Assembly: GCF_003121405.1 (NCBI RefSeq)
Contig: NZ_QBUY01000061.1
Location: 1-49,228 of the forward strand
Direction of reading: 5' to 3'
DNA length: 49,228 nucleotides
From: Paraburkholderia sp. C35
Lineage (GTDB): Bacteria > Pseudomonadota > Gammaproteobacteria > Burkholderiales > Burkholderiaceae
Position numbers and translations under genes: made by a program. The stretch's first letter is position 1. Each line of letters starts with the position of its first letter. The notes below the pieces were generated by a model that saw nothing but the letters and a program-made list of their open reading frames with translations, made no database searches and had not been told where the DNA came from. Below are positions 15,505 through 23,508 of the stretch, one piece after another.

Positions 15505-15885
15505 TCAGGACTTCAGGGGAGGGGCGCGTGGTAGCGCGGCAGAGAGGATCGGCCGGGCCGATGGCAGCACAGGGGCAAACAGCCGGGGCGCACGGTCGAT
15601 CCACACGACCGGTGCAAAACTGGCGTTCGCCGTTTGCACGGCGGGCGCATGGCTAAAGAAGTGGCAATAGCCGCAAGCCTGCAGATGAGGAAGAGAAGGC
15701 GTGGAGCTGGTGTGGTCCGCTTGCAGATCACCCGATGGGTTATCGACCGAGCAATAGCTATGCAGCAGTGCGTCGACGCGCTCATGTGAGGCGAGCGCTT
15801 GCGAGACGGCAGGCGCGAATACCGTCATCAGGATTGCAAGCAATCCAAGGATACTGCCCAGCTTTTGCAAGCGTAGACGCAGCAT
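15505..15885 (-). CDS. DUF2946 protein upstream of the first TonB receptor
   Basis: A 126-residue protein with an N-terminal hydrophobic segment that is nearly identical in part to the 11038 copy (GLLAILM). A middle region follows with C45 and histidines. ACGYC (C71 and C74) is followed by HFFSHAP, and the tail is ALPRAPPLKS. Same layout as the 11038 protein, but with fewer Met and His residues in the loop. It is the first gene of the run DUF2946 - TonB receptor - small membrane protein, and its promoter element matches that of the 11038 gene. Its function is unproven. It may be a periplasmic or membrane metal-binding partner of the receptor. Confidence 0.8.
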   Translation of the reverse strand: MLRLRLQKLGSILGLLAILMTVFAPAVSQALASHERVDALLHSYCSVDNPSGDLQADHTSSTPSLPHLQACGYCHFFSHAPAVQTANASFAPVVWIDRAPRLFAPVLPSARPILSAALPRAPPLKS

Positions 15886-15926
15886 ATCGACAGGCGCTCG
15901 AAAGTTTGTAAGTTTTGAAGGGCTGG

Positions 15927-15932
15927 ATTATG
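15927..15932 (-). promoter_or_regulatory. Probable extended -10 element of the DUF2946-TonB run
   Basis: The minus strand reads TGGCATAATC with CATAAT at 15932-15927, 42 bases upstream of the DUF2946 start at 15885. It is identical in sequence and distance to the element before the 11038 gene. The remaining gap to efeM (about 240 bases) contains no gene I can support. Confidence 0.5.
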
Positions 15933-16175
15933 CCATGTCGACGGACGATGAAGTATCCGTGTTCACGCATGATGAAGTTACGCGGCGGCGCGATGCGTGT
16001 ATGTTGACAAAGGGAGTTGGCCTGATCGCGCGATGATGCTGCGCGCGCTCGCATTACGTGCGTAGTGCGTGTGTATTGCCGGCCGAGAAAGTTGGTGCTG
16101 CGGATGGACTGCCGCTTTCAACCGATCCGATAGACCGGGGACGCCGGCCTATCGGGCGTGCTATCGATGCTTCGC

Positions 16176-16994
16176 TTACTTGAGACCGAGCATGCCGCGC
16201 AGGCGCGACAGATCTTCGGCCAGCGTCTGGACGGGGCCCACAAGCGCCTTGCGGTCAGCGGCCGACAGCTTGTCGTAGGTCTCGTAGCCGGTCGGCGTCT
16301 TGTACTTCGCGAGAATGCGATCGACCGTCGCGAAGTTGGCTGCGATCTTGTCGGCGAATTTCGGATCCTGCTTGCGGATCAGCGGTTCGAACAGCTGCAC
16401 GATCTTCTGCGCGCCATCGACGTTCGCCTGGAAGTCCCACAGATCGGTGTGGCTGTAGCGGTCTTCCTCGCCCGAAATCTTGGTCGCCGCTACTTCTTCC
16501 ATCAACGCGGCAGCGCCACCCACGACCTTCGACGGCGGGAACACCAGCGTCGCGATGCGCTTTTGCAGATCGAGCACGTCTTTCATCAGCTTGTCGGCGA
16601 CCGGCGCGAGACCCGCCGTGCGGTTCTGCGAGAAGAGCCCATATTCGATGCGATGGAATCCGCCGAAGGTCGGATCGCTTTCGCGCTTTTCGTGATCGTC
16701 GGCACGCGAGTCGATGGCGTTGTCGAGATCGCTGAACAGTTCCGCGATCGGCTCGACGGCTTCATAGTGCGCACGAGTCGGTGCGTAGAGCTGCTTCGCC
16801 TTGGCGAGATCGCCGGCCTTCACGGCATCGGTGAAGGCACGCGTTTGCGTGACGAGATCGGTGACTTCCGTCGAAACGTAGATCTTGTAGTCTGCAACCG
16901 GCTTGACGAGATCCAGCGGCGCGACGGCCGCATAGGCCGTCGTCATGCCGCCGATCATGACTGCCAATGCCAACGATACGATGTGCTTTTTCAT
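16176..16994 (-). CDS. efeM: EfeM/imelysin-type periplasmic iron-uptake protein (peptidase M75 family)
   Basis: A 272-residue exported protein with a signal peptide (1-22, TTAYA-AVAP). It has a single helical M75/imelysin domain and lacks a cupredoxin domain. The metal motif HxxE is intact: GGFHRIEYGLF gives H114 and E117. It is 51 bases after efeB and on the same strand, so it is the last gene of the efe operon. It probably delivers ferrous/ferric iron to EfeU together with EfeO. Its intact HxxE motif contrasts with the changed motif in EfeO of the same operon. Confidence 0.9.
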   Translation of the reverse strand: MKKHIVSLALAVMIGGMTTAYAAVAPLDLVKPVADYKIYVSTEVTDLVTQTRAFTDAVKAGDLAKAKQLYAPTRAHYEAVEPIAELFSDLDNAIDSRADDHEKRESDPTFGGFHRIEYGLFSQNRTAGLAPVADKLMKDVLDLQKRIATLVFPPSKVVGGAAALMEEVAATKISGEEDRYSHTDLWDFQANVDGAQKIVQLFEPLIRKQDPKFADKIAANFATVDRILAKYKTPTGYETYDKLSAADRKALVGPVQTLAEDLSRLRGMLGLK

Positions 16995-17045
16995 TGTGTC
17001 GGTTCTCCTGTCGTCTGGTTAATCTGTTCGCAACGGGCGTCGCGC

Positions 17046-18338
17046 TTAAGCATTCAGCAATGTGCGGCCGAGAAAATCGTCCTTGCCCGGCACGCCGGGC
17101 AACGCGAAAAAGTAGCCGCCGCCAATCGGTTTGATGTATTCCTCGAGCGGCTCGCCGTTCAGCTTCTCCTGCACCGCGATGAATCCTTCCTGCAAATTCG
17201 CCTGATACGCGATGAACAGCAGACCCATTTCGAGTTGGCCATTCGGCGCGACGCCATTCGAATAGTTGAACGGCCGGCGCAGGATCAGATGCTTTTGCGC
17301 TTCTGGCGTGCGGTCGTTGGCAAGGCGGATATGCGCGTCGAGCGGGGTCTTTTTGCCTTCGGGATCAGCGGCGTAATCGGGTACGTCGAACTCGGTCTTG
17401 CCGTCGAAGGGTGCGCCCGTCGGCTTGTGGCGGCCAATGATCGATTCCTGTTCCTGCAATGGCGTGCGATCCCATCGTTCGACGAAATTGCGGATGATTC
17501 GCACTGCCTGATACGAGCCGTGCGTCGCCCATGCTGGCTCGCCGTTCTCTTTGCCCACCCAGACGATGCGCTCCATCAGCGCCGCGTCGCTCGAATCGGG
17601 GTTGGCGGAACCATCGCGGAAGCCGAGCAGGTTGCGCGCACTTTCCGGCCGCTTGTTGGCCGAGGCAGCAATGACGGGTACGGTGCCTTCCTGCTTCCAG
17701 CGCAGCACGAGAAGATCAGGCGTGTTCTTCACGATGTCACGCAATGCGTGGATATTCGTGTCTGGCGTGTGAGCACAAAACTGCAGGAGCAGATCCCCGT
17801 GACACAGACGTTCGCCCAGCGAGTCATTCGGAAAACCCGTCATCGGCGTGAGATGGACGGGCTTCTGCGCGGCGAGGCCGAAGCGGTCGTCGAACAGCGA
17901 TGCGCCCACCGAGACGGTCACGGTCAGCCCGTCAGGCGTGACGACGGGGCCGAGAATGCCGGAGTCCGGGGGCGGGTAGTCCGGGTCGGTCTGCGGAACC
18001 GGGCCCCCTGTCGTGAGGAATGCGATGCGTTCCGTCAATACGCGGAACAGGCGCTCGAGTCCGGCGCGGTCGCTCGCGAGCACATCGAAGGCGGCCACCA
18101 TGCCCGCAGCGGGGCGCGGTGTCGTGATGCCTTGCTGGCGCAGGCCACGAAACGGATAACGGTCTTCGATGCCGCCTTTCGCGGCAGGTGCGTCCGTGAC
18201 GTGTTTGGCCGCGGGCGCGGCGGCGTTGGCGAGATCGGCGACCAGTGCACCGCCGAGAAGTCCTGCGCCCGCCAGCAGACGGCGCCGGCGCGGCGATTCA
18301 GGAAGTCCGGCTGTGAAGTCGAAAGGGCATTGCGTCAT
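17046..18338 (-). CDS. efeB: EfeB, Tat-exported DyP-type heme peroxidase/deferrochelatase
   Basis: A 430-residue protein. A twin-arginine leader is visible (RRRRLLAGAGLLGG at 17-30), followed by an Ala-rich cleavage region. The DyP domain has the GXXDG motif at 239-243 (GFRDG) and the proximal heme histidine region AHIRLAND (H336). It acts in the periplasm, oxidising ferrous iron or handling heme for the EfeUOB importer. Its start overlaps the efeO stop (ATGA), so it is translationally coupled. Confidence 0.93.
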   Translation of the reverse strand: MTQCPFDFTAGLPESPRRRRLLAGAGLLGGALVADLANAAAPAAKHVTDAPAAKGGIEDRYPFRGLRQQGITTPRPAAGMVAAFDVLASDRAGLERLFRVLTERIAFLTTGGPVPQTDPDYPPPDSGILGPVVTPDGLTVTVSVGASLFDDRFGLAAQKPVHLTPMTGFPNDSLGERLCHGDLLLQFCAHTPDTNIHALRDIVKNTPDLLVLRWKQEGTVPVIAASANKRPESARNLLGFRDGSANPDSSDAALMERIVWVGKENGEPAWATHGSYQAVRIIRNFVERWDRTPLQEQESIIGRHKPTGAPFDGKTEFDVPDYAADPEGKKTPLDAHIRLANDRTPEAQKHLILRRPFNYSNGVAPNGQLEMGLLFIAYQANLQEGFIAVQEKLNGEPLEEYIKPIGGGYFFALPGVPGKDDFLGRTLLNA

Positions 18339-19537
18339 GATGATGAAGCGGTATGGTCGAGACCGAGTGCGGGGTTCACACGCCGCAGGTTGTCGATCAG
18401 CGCGTTGATCTGACCGGACAGCGTGTCGTTGGTGGAAACAGCGATGGGCGAGCCGTTTGCGCTTGCCGTCAGTTTTTTGAGCGTGGCATCGAGCTGGCTG
18501 AAGTTGTCCGCGAGCGCCTTGCCCAGCGACGGATCGGTCTTGAGCAGCGGCGTCAGCAGATCGCTGATCTCACGAATGCCATCGAGCGTCGCTTCGAACT
18601 GCGCGCCGCTGTCCTTTGCGTAGGGCGTCTTCGCGTCGGCGGCGAGCCGGTCTCTGACCTGTTCCGCGCGCCGTGCAGCGAGACTCGCCAGTTGTGCGGG
18701 CTGCATCGACAGCGCATCGATGCGCGAGGACAGCATGGCGATGTCGGCGGCCAGCTTGTCGGCGACGGGCTTCAGCCCGGTCGTATTGCTTTGACCGTAG
18801 AGGCCGTATGCAATCCGGTAAAAGCCGCTGAACGCGGGGTCCTGCTCGCCCTTGTCGAAATAGAGAGCGGGTGCGTCGATGCGGTGATCGAGATCCGCGA
18901 ACAACGCCGCGACAGGCGCGATGCGCGCGTATTCGGCATGGGCATTCGCATATGCTTCGCGCGCGGCGGCGAGGTCGCCGGCCTGGATCGACGTCGAAAG
19001 CGATTTCGCCGCGCTCGCAAGACCTGCTGCATGGATGCCCAGGTAGACGCGATACTCGGAAAGCGGGCCGATGAAATCGACTGTAGACAGCGTGGCCGGT
19101 TTGGCCGCCGCGTCTGCTGCGGGCGTGACGACCAGACTGCCGCGCGGATTGCTCAGCAGACCGCAGGTGATCGCGTAGTTGCCCGGCGCGAGATCGACAG
19201 ACAGCGATTGCGTGAAGCCGGGTGCGATGTTCTCGCGCTCCTCGATCACCATCACGCCGTCCAGAATTTCCCATTCGACAGCGCGATCGGACGTGTTGTG
19301 GATGTTGAACACCGTCAGGCCAGCCGGCACGGACAGGCTGGAGGGCGTGCATTCGTGTGCGCCGACTTCGACGCTCAGCGTGCGCTGGTTGTTCGAATGG
19401 GCACGCTGCGCAAAGCGCGTGGCCTGGTAAAACAGCACCAGACCCGCCAGCACCAGCAGAATCGATACGGCCAGCGCGGCGCGCACCGCCTTGACCGGCA
19501 ACTGCGGCGGGGCAGCCAGGGTGGAACGATCACTCAT
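18335..19537 (-). CDS. efeO: EfeO, cupredoxin-M75 iron-binding protein with a changed HxxE motif
   Basis: A 400-residue protein. The N-terminal hydrophobic segment (18-38) serves as a membrane anchor or uncleaved signal. A cupredoxin domain spans about 50-140 with C63 and C125. A C-terminal M75 domain spans about 155-395. EfeO passes iron to the EfeU permease. The M75 metal motif, HxxE in the neighbouring EfeM, reads GFYRIAYGLYG here, so both His and Glu are replaced (Y240 and A243). The start is fixed by ATGA overlap with the efeU stop. The frame upstream of 19537 is a shadow. The cupredoxin domain may carry the metal function in this copy. Confidence 0.92.
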   Translation of the reverse strand: MSDRSTLAAPPQLPVKAVRAALAVSILLVLAGLVLFYQATRFAQRAHSNNQRTLSVEVGAHECTPSSLSVPAGLTVFNIHNTSDRAVEWEILDGVMVIEERENIAPGFTQSLSVDLAPGNYAITCGLLSNPRGSLVVTPAADAAAKPATLSTVDFIGPLSEYRVYLGIHAAGLASAAKSLSTSIQAGDLAAAREAYANAHAEYARIAPVAALFADLDHRIDAPALYFDKGEQDPAFSGFYRIAYGLYGQSNTTGLKPVADKLAADIAMLSSRIDALSMQPAQLASLAARRAEQVRDRLAADAKTPYAKDSGAQFEATLDGIREISDLLTPLLKTDPSLGKALADNFSQLDATLKKLTASANGSPIAVSTNDTLSGQINALIDNLRRVNPALGLDHTASSS

Positions 19538-20367
19538 TTTTGCAGTTGTCCTTCGACCACGGGCGCAGGCATCGGCCGCAGGAACAGATAAAGGGTGACG
19601 ACGAGGAACACGCCGTAGACGAGTACTTCGCTGACGGTCGGCGTGTCCTGGTAGCCGAAGATTCCCGAGAAAAGCGTGCCGGCCGCGCTGCCGACGGGCA
19701 GGAAGCCGCTCAGGTCGACGACCACACCCTGCAGGTGATTCCACAGTCCGGCCTCATGCAGCGCACGCACCGAGCTGGCGAGAATGCCGGCCGCGACGAC
19801 CAGAATGAACACGCCCGTCCAGCGGAAGAAGCGGCGCAGATTCAGCCGCACGCCGCCTGCATAGATGCCGTAGCCGACCAGCGCCGCGCACAGCACGCCG
19901 AGCAGCGCGCCCAGCGGCGCGGCAGCGCCTGCGCTTTGCTGGAACGTGGCGAGCAGAAAGAACACCGATTCGAGTCCTTCGCGCGCGACTGCGAAGAAGA
20001 TCATCGCGATCAGGCCGTAGGCCTTGGCGCCGGGCTGCGAGAGGGCGGCGTCGACGGAGGCGCGCAGTTCGGCCGCGATGGAGCGCGCGGCCTTGCGCAT
20101 CCACAGCACCATCGACGTCAGCACGATTGCGGCAATCACGCCGACGATGGCCTCGAACAGCTCCTGCAGCTTCTGCGGGAACTCGGCGCTGGCAAATTGC
20201 AACCCCGCGCCGACAAAAAGGGACAGTGCAACGGCGAGCAGAATGCCGATCCAGACGACGGGCAGCCACTGCCCTCGACCCGTCTGGCGCAGATAGCTCG
20301 CGACAATGCCGACGATCAGGGCGGCTTCGATGCCCTCGCGCAGCATGATAAGAAACGGAACAAGCAT
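19534..20367 (-). CDS. efeU: EfeU, Ftr1-type high-affinity iron permease
   Basis: A 277-residue inner-membrane protein with about seven spans. The two REGxE iron-transport motifs are present: MLREGIEAAL (about 9-18) and AREGLESVFF (about 129-138). It is the first gene of the operon efeU-efeO-efeB-efeM, with overlapping starts and stops down to efeB. A Fur-box-like sequence lies 42 bases upstream of the start. Confidence 0.95.
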   Translation of the reverse strand: MLVPFLIMLREGIEAALIVGIVASYLRQTGRGQWLPVVWIGILLAVALSLFVGAGLQFASAEFPQKLQELFEAIVGVIAAIVLTSMVLWMRKAARSIAAELRASVDAALSQPGAKAYGLIAMIFFAVAREGLESVFFLLATFQQSAGAAAPLGALLGVLCAALVGYGIYAGGVRLNLRRFFRWTGVFILVVAAGILASSVRALHEAGLWNHLQGVVVDLSGFLPVGSAAGTLFSGIFGYQDTPTVSEVLVYGVFLVVTLYLFLRPMPAPVVEGQLQK

Positions 20368-20408
20368 GCGATCTCAAGCGAAAGAGAATAGTCGTGTAGT
20401 TTAATCGC

Positions 20409-20428
20409 AATTAGCAATCATTCGCATT
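20409..20428 (-). promoter_or_regulatory. Fur-box-like operator upstream of efeU
   Basis: On the minus strand AATGCGAATGATTGCTAATT matches the repeated AATGATAAT-type Fur consensus at most positions and resembles betaproteobacterial Fur sites. It lies 42 bases upstream of the efeU start in an AT-rich patch. It predicts iron repression of the efe operon. It could also touch the divergent DUF2946-like gene at 20630, but that start is about 200 bases away. Confidence 0.65.
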
Positions 20429-20629
20429 ATAAAATTGGCTGAAAGGGGGATGCCAGCTAAGCTGGGTTAGTCCAAAAAGGTTCCGGGAGCGACACAGAGG
20501 AATGTTTTCGTGGTGCCTGCGACAAAGTGTTGCGGGTGCGACACGACGGCGCCCGCCACGGCGGAATGCGCCACCCTTTCGTGTACCTGACGCAGAACCT
20601 TTGAGCTAACGCATGTAGAATCTCGCGCC

Positions 20630-21118
20630 ATGAACCTTTTTCGCCACTTCCTGTCGCGAGGCGGCGTGACCCGGCATGCTCTGCTGTTGCTGGTTTTCAG
20701 CGTGCTGATGTCTCGAGCCTTGTTGCCTGGCGCTGTCATGATCGATCCCGATCAGACGGCGGCAAGTGGCGTGCTGGTCATCTGTTCCGGCCACGGCGCG
20801 ATGTTCGTCGACCAGGCGGCTGGCGTCGCCATCGGCGAGCAGATCTCGCGTGCGGCAGCAACGCACGTGACCTTCGCGGCAGACGACGCGTCGACAAATC
20901 TGCATGCCGGTCAGCAAGGCAACACATCGAACAAGGACAGCGGCGTGTGCGCGTTCAGCGCGGCGCTGGCGACGGCGCTCGCGGGCGTCGTGGTTCTGCT
21001 GTTGCTGTTCCTTCCGCAGGCGCGCAGCCAGTTCTGGCCTGCAGGCTCTACCAACAGCCTGCCGCGTCTCGCCGTTTTCACGCGCCCTCTCACGCGCGCC
21101 CCGCCCGTATTCAGCTGA
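20630..21118 (+). CDS. DUF2946-like protein upstream of the second TonB receptor
   Basis: A 162-residue protein with an N-terminal hydrophobic segment (17-32), then VLVICSGHG (C52), a loop with histidines, DSGVCAFSAA (C107), a strong membrane span (about 112-130) and the tail RPLTRAPPVFS. The CxGHG and CxF cysteine pair marks a second subtype, distinct from the ACxYC subtype on the minus strand. The same C-terminal RAPP is shared by all five copies in the window. It ends 70 bases before the TonB receptor start. Likely a membrane-anchored metal-binding partner. The biochemical role is unknown. Confidence 0.75.
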   Translation: MNLFRHFLSRGGVTRHALLLLVFSVLMSRALLPGAVMIDPDQTAASGVLVICSGHGAMFVDQAAGVAIGEQISRAAATHVTFAADDASTNLHAGQQGNTSNKDSGVCAFSAALATALAGVVVLLLLFLPQARSQFWPAGSTNSLPRLAVFTRPLTRAPPVFS

Positions 21119-21188
21119 CAAGACAGACTGTCCGCTCACGCCCGTAACGATACGACGGCGTGCCTCTCTGCTTTCCTGAATACTGACG

Positions 21189-23438
21189 ATGAACAAGGTC
21201 CAACGCCCGCATGCCGCGGGTCGTGTCCACACGCGCGCGCCTTCGATGCGCCGCGCAGATCACTCTTTCCCCGCGCGAGCCATCTTCCTCGCTATTTCGG
21301 CGCTGCTGGCCAGTGTGCCGGCCGCCCACGCTGCAAGCTCGACAGGGACAGCAGACTCAGCCTCCGCGTCAACGGGCAGCAATGCGGATGCAGCCGCGAG
21401 CACGGCGCTGCCGAGCGTGACCGTGTCCGCCAGCAAGGGCTCGACACTCGACGACATGGACCTGAGCACGACGTCGCTGTCGCGCAAGCAGGTCGAACAG
21501 GCGCCGGAAACGACTGTCGACCAGATCGTCAACAAGATTCCCGGCGTCTACACGCCGATGGTCTCCACGTTCGCCTTGCATCCCACGTCGTCGATTGTGA
21601 GCATTCGCGGCTTCGGCAACGCGTTCGGCACGAAGACGCTGGTGCTCGTCGACGGCGTGCCGATCAACGACGGCTATTTCCGCACGGTGGACTGGTCGCT
21701 GGTGCCCAAGGGCAGGGTGGATCAGATCGAAGTGATCCGCGGCGGCGGCGCGACGAGCCTGTGGGGCAACCTCGCGATGGGCGGTGTGATCGATATCATC
21801 ACGAAAGAGCCGCAGCCTGGCGAAAAGACGCTGGATGTGTCGTACGGCAGCTTCAACACCCGCACGGCCGATGCCGCCATCACGCTCGTGTCGACGCCGG
21901 TGCTGAAGGTGGGGCTCACGGCCAGCACGTACCACACGGACGGTTACAACCTCACGCCCGAGCAATACCGCAATGCGTCGAACGTGGCCACTTCCGGCTT
22001 CGCCAATAACGTTGCGCTGTCGTTCTATCTGACGCCCGATGCGGCCTCCAAGTACTACCTCGAGATCTACGACCACGACAAGCACGAAGACGGCCTCGTC
22101 TACGCCAACGCGAAGAACACGTGGGAGCGTTACGGTCTGCGCGCAGGCGCGACGCGCAAGCTCGACGACGGCAGCAGCCTGAACGCATACATGTGGCTCG
22201 ATCGCACGAACTTTTCCACGCAGAACGCAACGCAAACGGGCGGCTATTCGCTGTCGACGCCGACCCTCGGCTATTCGTACGTGTCGCAGATCGAGTATTC
22301 GCCGTACAAGACGGGCGGCGGATCGGTCTACTGGCAAAAGGATATCGGGCCCATCCACGATCTGAAGGTCGGTATCGACTACCGCTACCTGGGCGTGGAC
22401 GATCAGAACAACCTGTACAACGTTGCGGGCACCAACACGTCGAGCTTCACCGCGCACGGCCAGCACCAGTTCTTCGGCCTGTTCTCGCAGGGCACCTACA
22501 GGGCGAGCTCGATTCCGCTCGACGTGACGCTCGGTCTGCGCGGCGATTACTGGCGCGCCAGCAATGCGTCGATCGTGGGGCAATCGCTGGCGGGCAGCCT
22601 GAACCAGCAGCTTGGCAACGCGGACAAACTGACCTTCAACCCACGGCTGGGCGCGAAATACTACTTCGACAACGGCCTCGATCTGCGCGCCGCCGTGTAC
22701 AAGGATTTCTCCGCGCCGGGAATGAATCAGATGTATCGCTCGTATGTCTCTGGTGGGACGTACAACGCGACCAATCCGAATCTGGTGCCCGAAACCAATG
22801 TGGGCGAAGAAATCGGCTGGGATCTGAAGCGTGACACGTACAACGTGTCATTCACCGCGTTTCACAATCGCGTCAGCAACTACATCGACTATCCGACCCT
22901 CTGTTCGACGGCCGCGAGTTGTGCGGGCTTTGTGGCTGGCACGGGCCTGAGCAGCATTACGTCGGTGCGGCAATACCAGAACGTTGGCAAGGCAACCATC
23001 ATGGGCGCGGAGCTGTTCGGCGATGTCAAGGTGTTGCCTACGCTGACGCTCAAGAGCGGTCTGACCTACACGGAAGCGTATCTGACGGAATCGAATTCGC
23101 CTGCTACGTCGCCGACGCATAACCAGATCGGTCAGATTCCGCACTGGGTCTGGACGGGCGGCGCGAGCTGGCAGGCGTTGCCGGCACTCACGCTGACCGC
23201 GCAGGTGAAAGCGTGGACGGGCTACTGGTACAACACCGCGCACACGGTCAGGAACGGCGGCGCGGCCGTGATCGATCTCGGCGCGTCGTACCACGTGAAC
23301 AAGACCGTCGAGCTGTATGGGCTGATCGAGAACCTGGGCGGAAATCTGTACTACGACACCGGCGCGCAGGGCGCAACCACGCCGCCGCAACTGGGGCAGC
23401 CGTTCAGCATTTTTGGAGGCATCAGAGTCACGCTCTGA
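21189..23438 (+). CDS. TonB-dependent outer-membrane receptor (second)
   Basis: A 749-residue receptor. An unusually long Arg/His-rich N-terminal extension precedes the signal peptide core (AIFLAISALLASVPAAHA). The true start may instead be the ATG at 21246. Neither site has a clear ribosome-binding site. The plug contains TVDQIVNKIPGVYTP, VSIRGFGNAFGTKTL and VLVDGVPINDGYF, then IEVIRGGGATSLWG. The barrel ends FGGIRVTL. The ligand is not readable from sequence. The operon partners (DUF2946-like gene, Met-rich PepSY protein) point to copper or a copper complex, or a siderophore-like molecule. Confidence 0.92.
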   Translation: MNKVQRPHAAGRVHTRAPSMRRADHSFPARAIFLAISALLASVPAAHAASSTGTADSASASTGSNADAAASTALPSVTVSASKGSTLDDMDLSTTSLSRKQVEQAPETTVDQIVNKIPGVYTPMVSTFALHPTSSIVSIRGFGNAFGTKTLVLVDGVPINDGYFRTVDWSLVPKGRVDQIEVIRGGGATSLWGNLAMGGVIDIITKEPQPGEKTLDVSYGSFNTRTADAAITLVSTPVLKVGLTASTYHTDGYNLTPEQYRNASNVATSGFANNVALSFYLTPDAASKYYLEIYDHDKHEDGLVYANAKNTWERYGLRAGATRKLDDGSSLNAYMWLDRTNFSTQNATQTGGYSLSTPTLGYSYVSQIEYSPYKTGGGSVYWQKDIGPIHDLKVGIDYRYLGVDDQNNLYNVAGTNTSSFTAHGQHQFFGLFSQGTYRASSIPLDVTLGLRGDYWRASNASIVGQSLAGSLNQQLGNADKLTFNPRLGAKYYFDNGLDLRAAVYKDFSAPGMNQMYRSYVSGGTYNATNPNLVPETNVGEEIGWDLKRDTYNVSFTAFHNRVSNYIDYPTLCSTAASCAGFVAGTGLSSITSVRQYQNVGKATIMGAELFGDVKVLPTLTLKSGLTYTEAYLTESNSPATSPTHNQIGQIPHWVWTGGASWQALPALTLTAQVKAWTGYWYNTAHTVRNGGAAVIDLGASYHVNKTVELYGLIENLGGNLYYDTGAQGATTPPQLGQPFSIFGGIRVTL

Positions 23439-23483
23439 TTGCGCAGATGTCATATCCTGAAGCGTGGCATGTGGCGCTTCAGG
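23421..23483 (+). other. Two stacked hairpins between the TonB receptor and the PepSY gene
   Basis: The first is ATCAGAG (23421-23427) with CTCTGAT (23433-23439), spanning the receptor stop codon. The second is CCTGAAGCG (23456-23464) with CGCTTCAGG (23475-23483), a perfect nine-pair stem with a ten-base loop. It ends 26 bases before the PepSY start. Neither has a T-run. They may protect the receptor message or lower read-through to the PepSY gene. Confidence 0.55.
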
Positions 23484-23508
23484 CCTGATGGATTCGAGGA
23501 GGATGTTC

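Noticed and set aside
16158..18413. 751-codon plus-strand frame opposite efeM and efeB
   Set aside because: Antisense shadow across two genes and their gap, with no recognisable domain and no ribosome-binding site.
18353..19591. 412-codon plus-strand frame opposite efeO
   Set aside because: Shadow frame; Arg-rich composition, and efeO is clearly the coding strand.
21369..22583. 404-codon minus-strand frame opposite the second TonB receptor
   Set aside because: Shadow; the plus strand encodes a full receptor with plug and barrel motifs.
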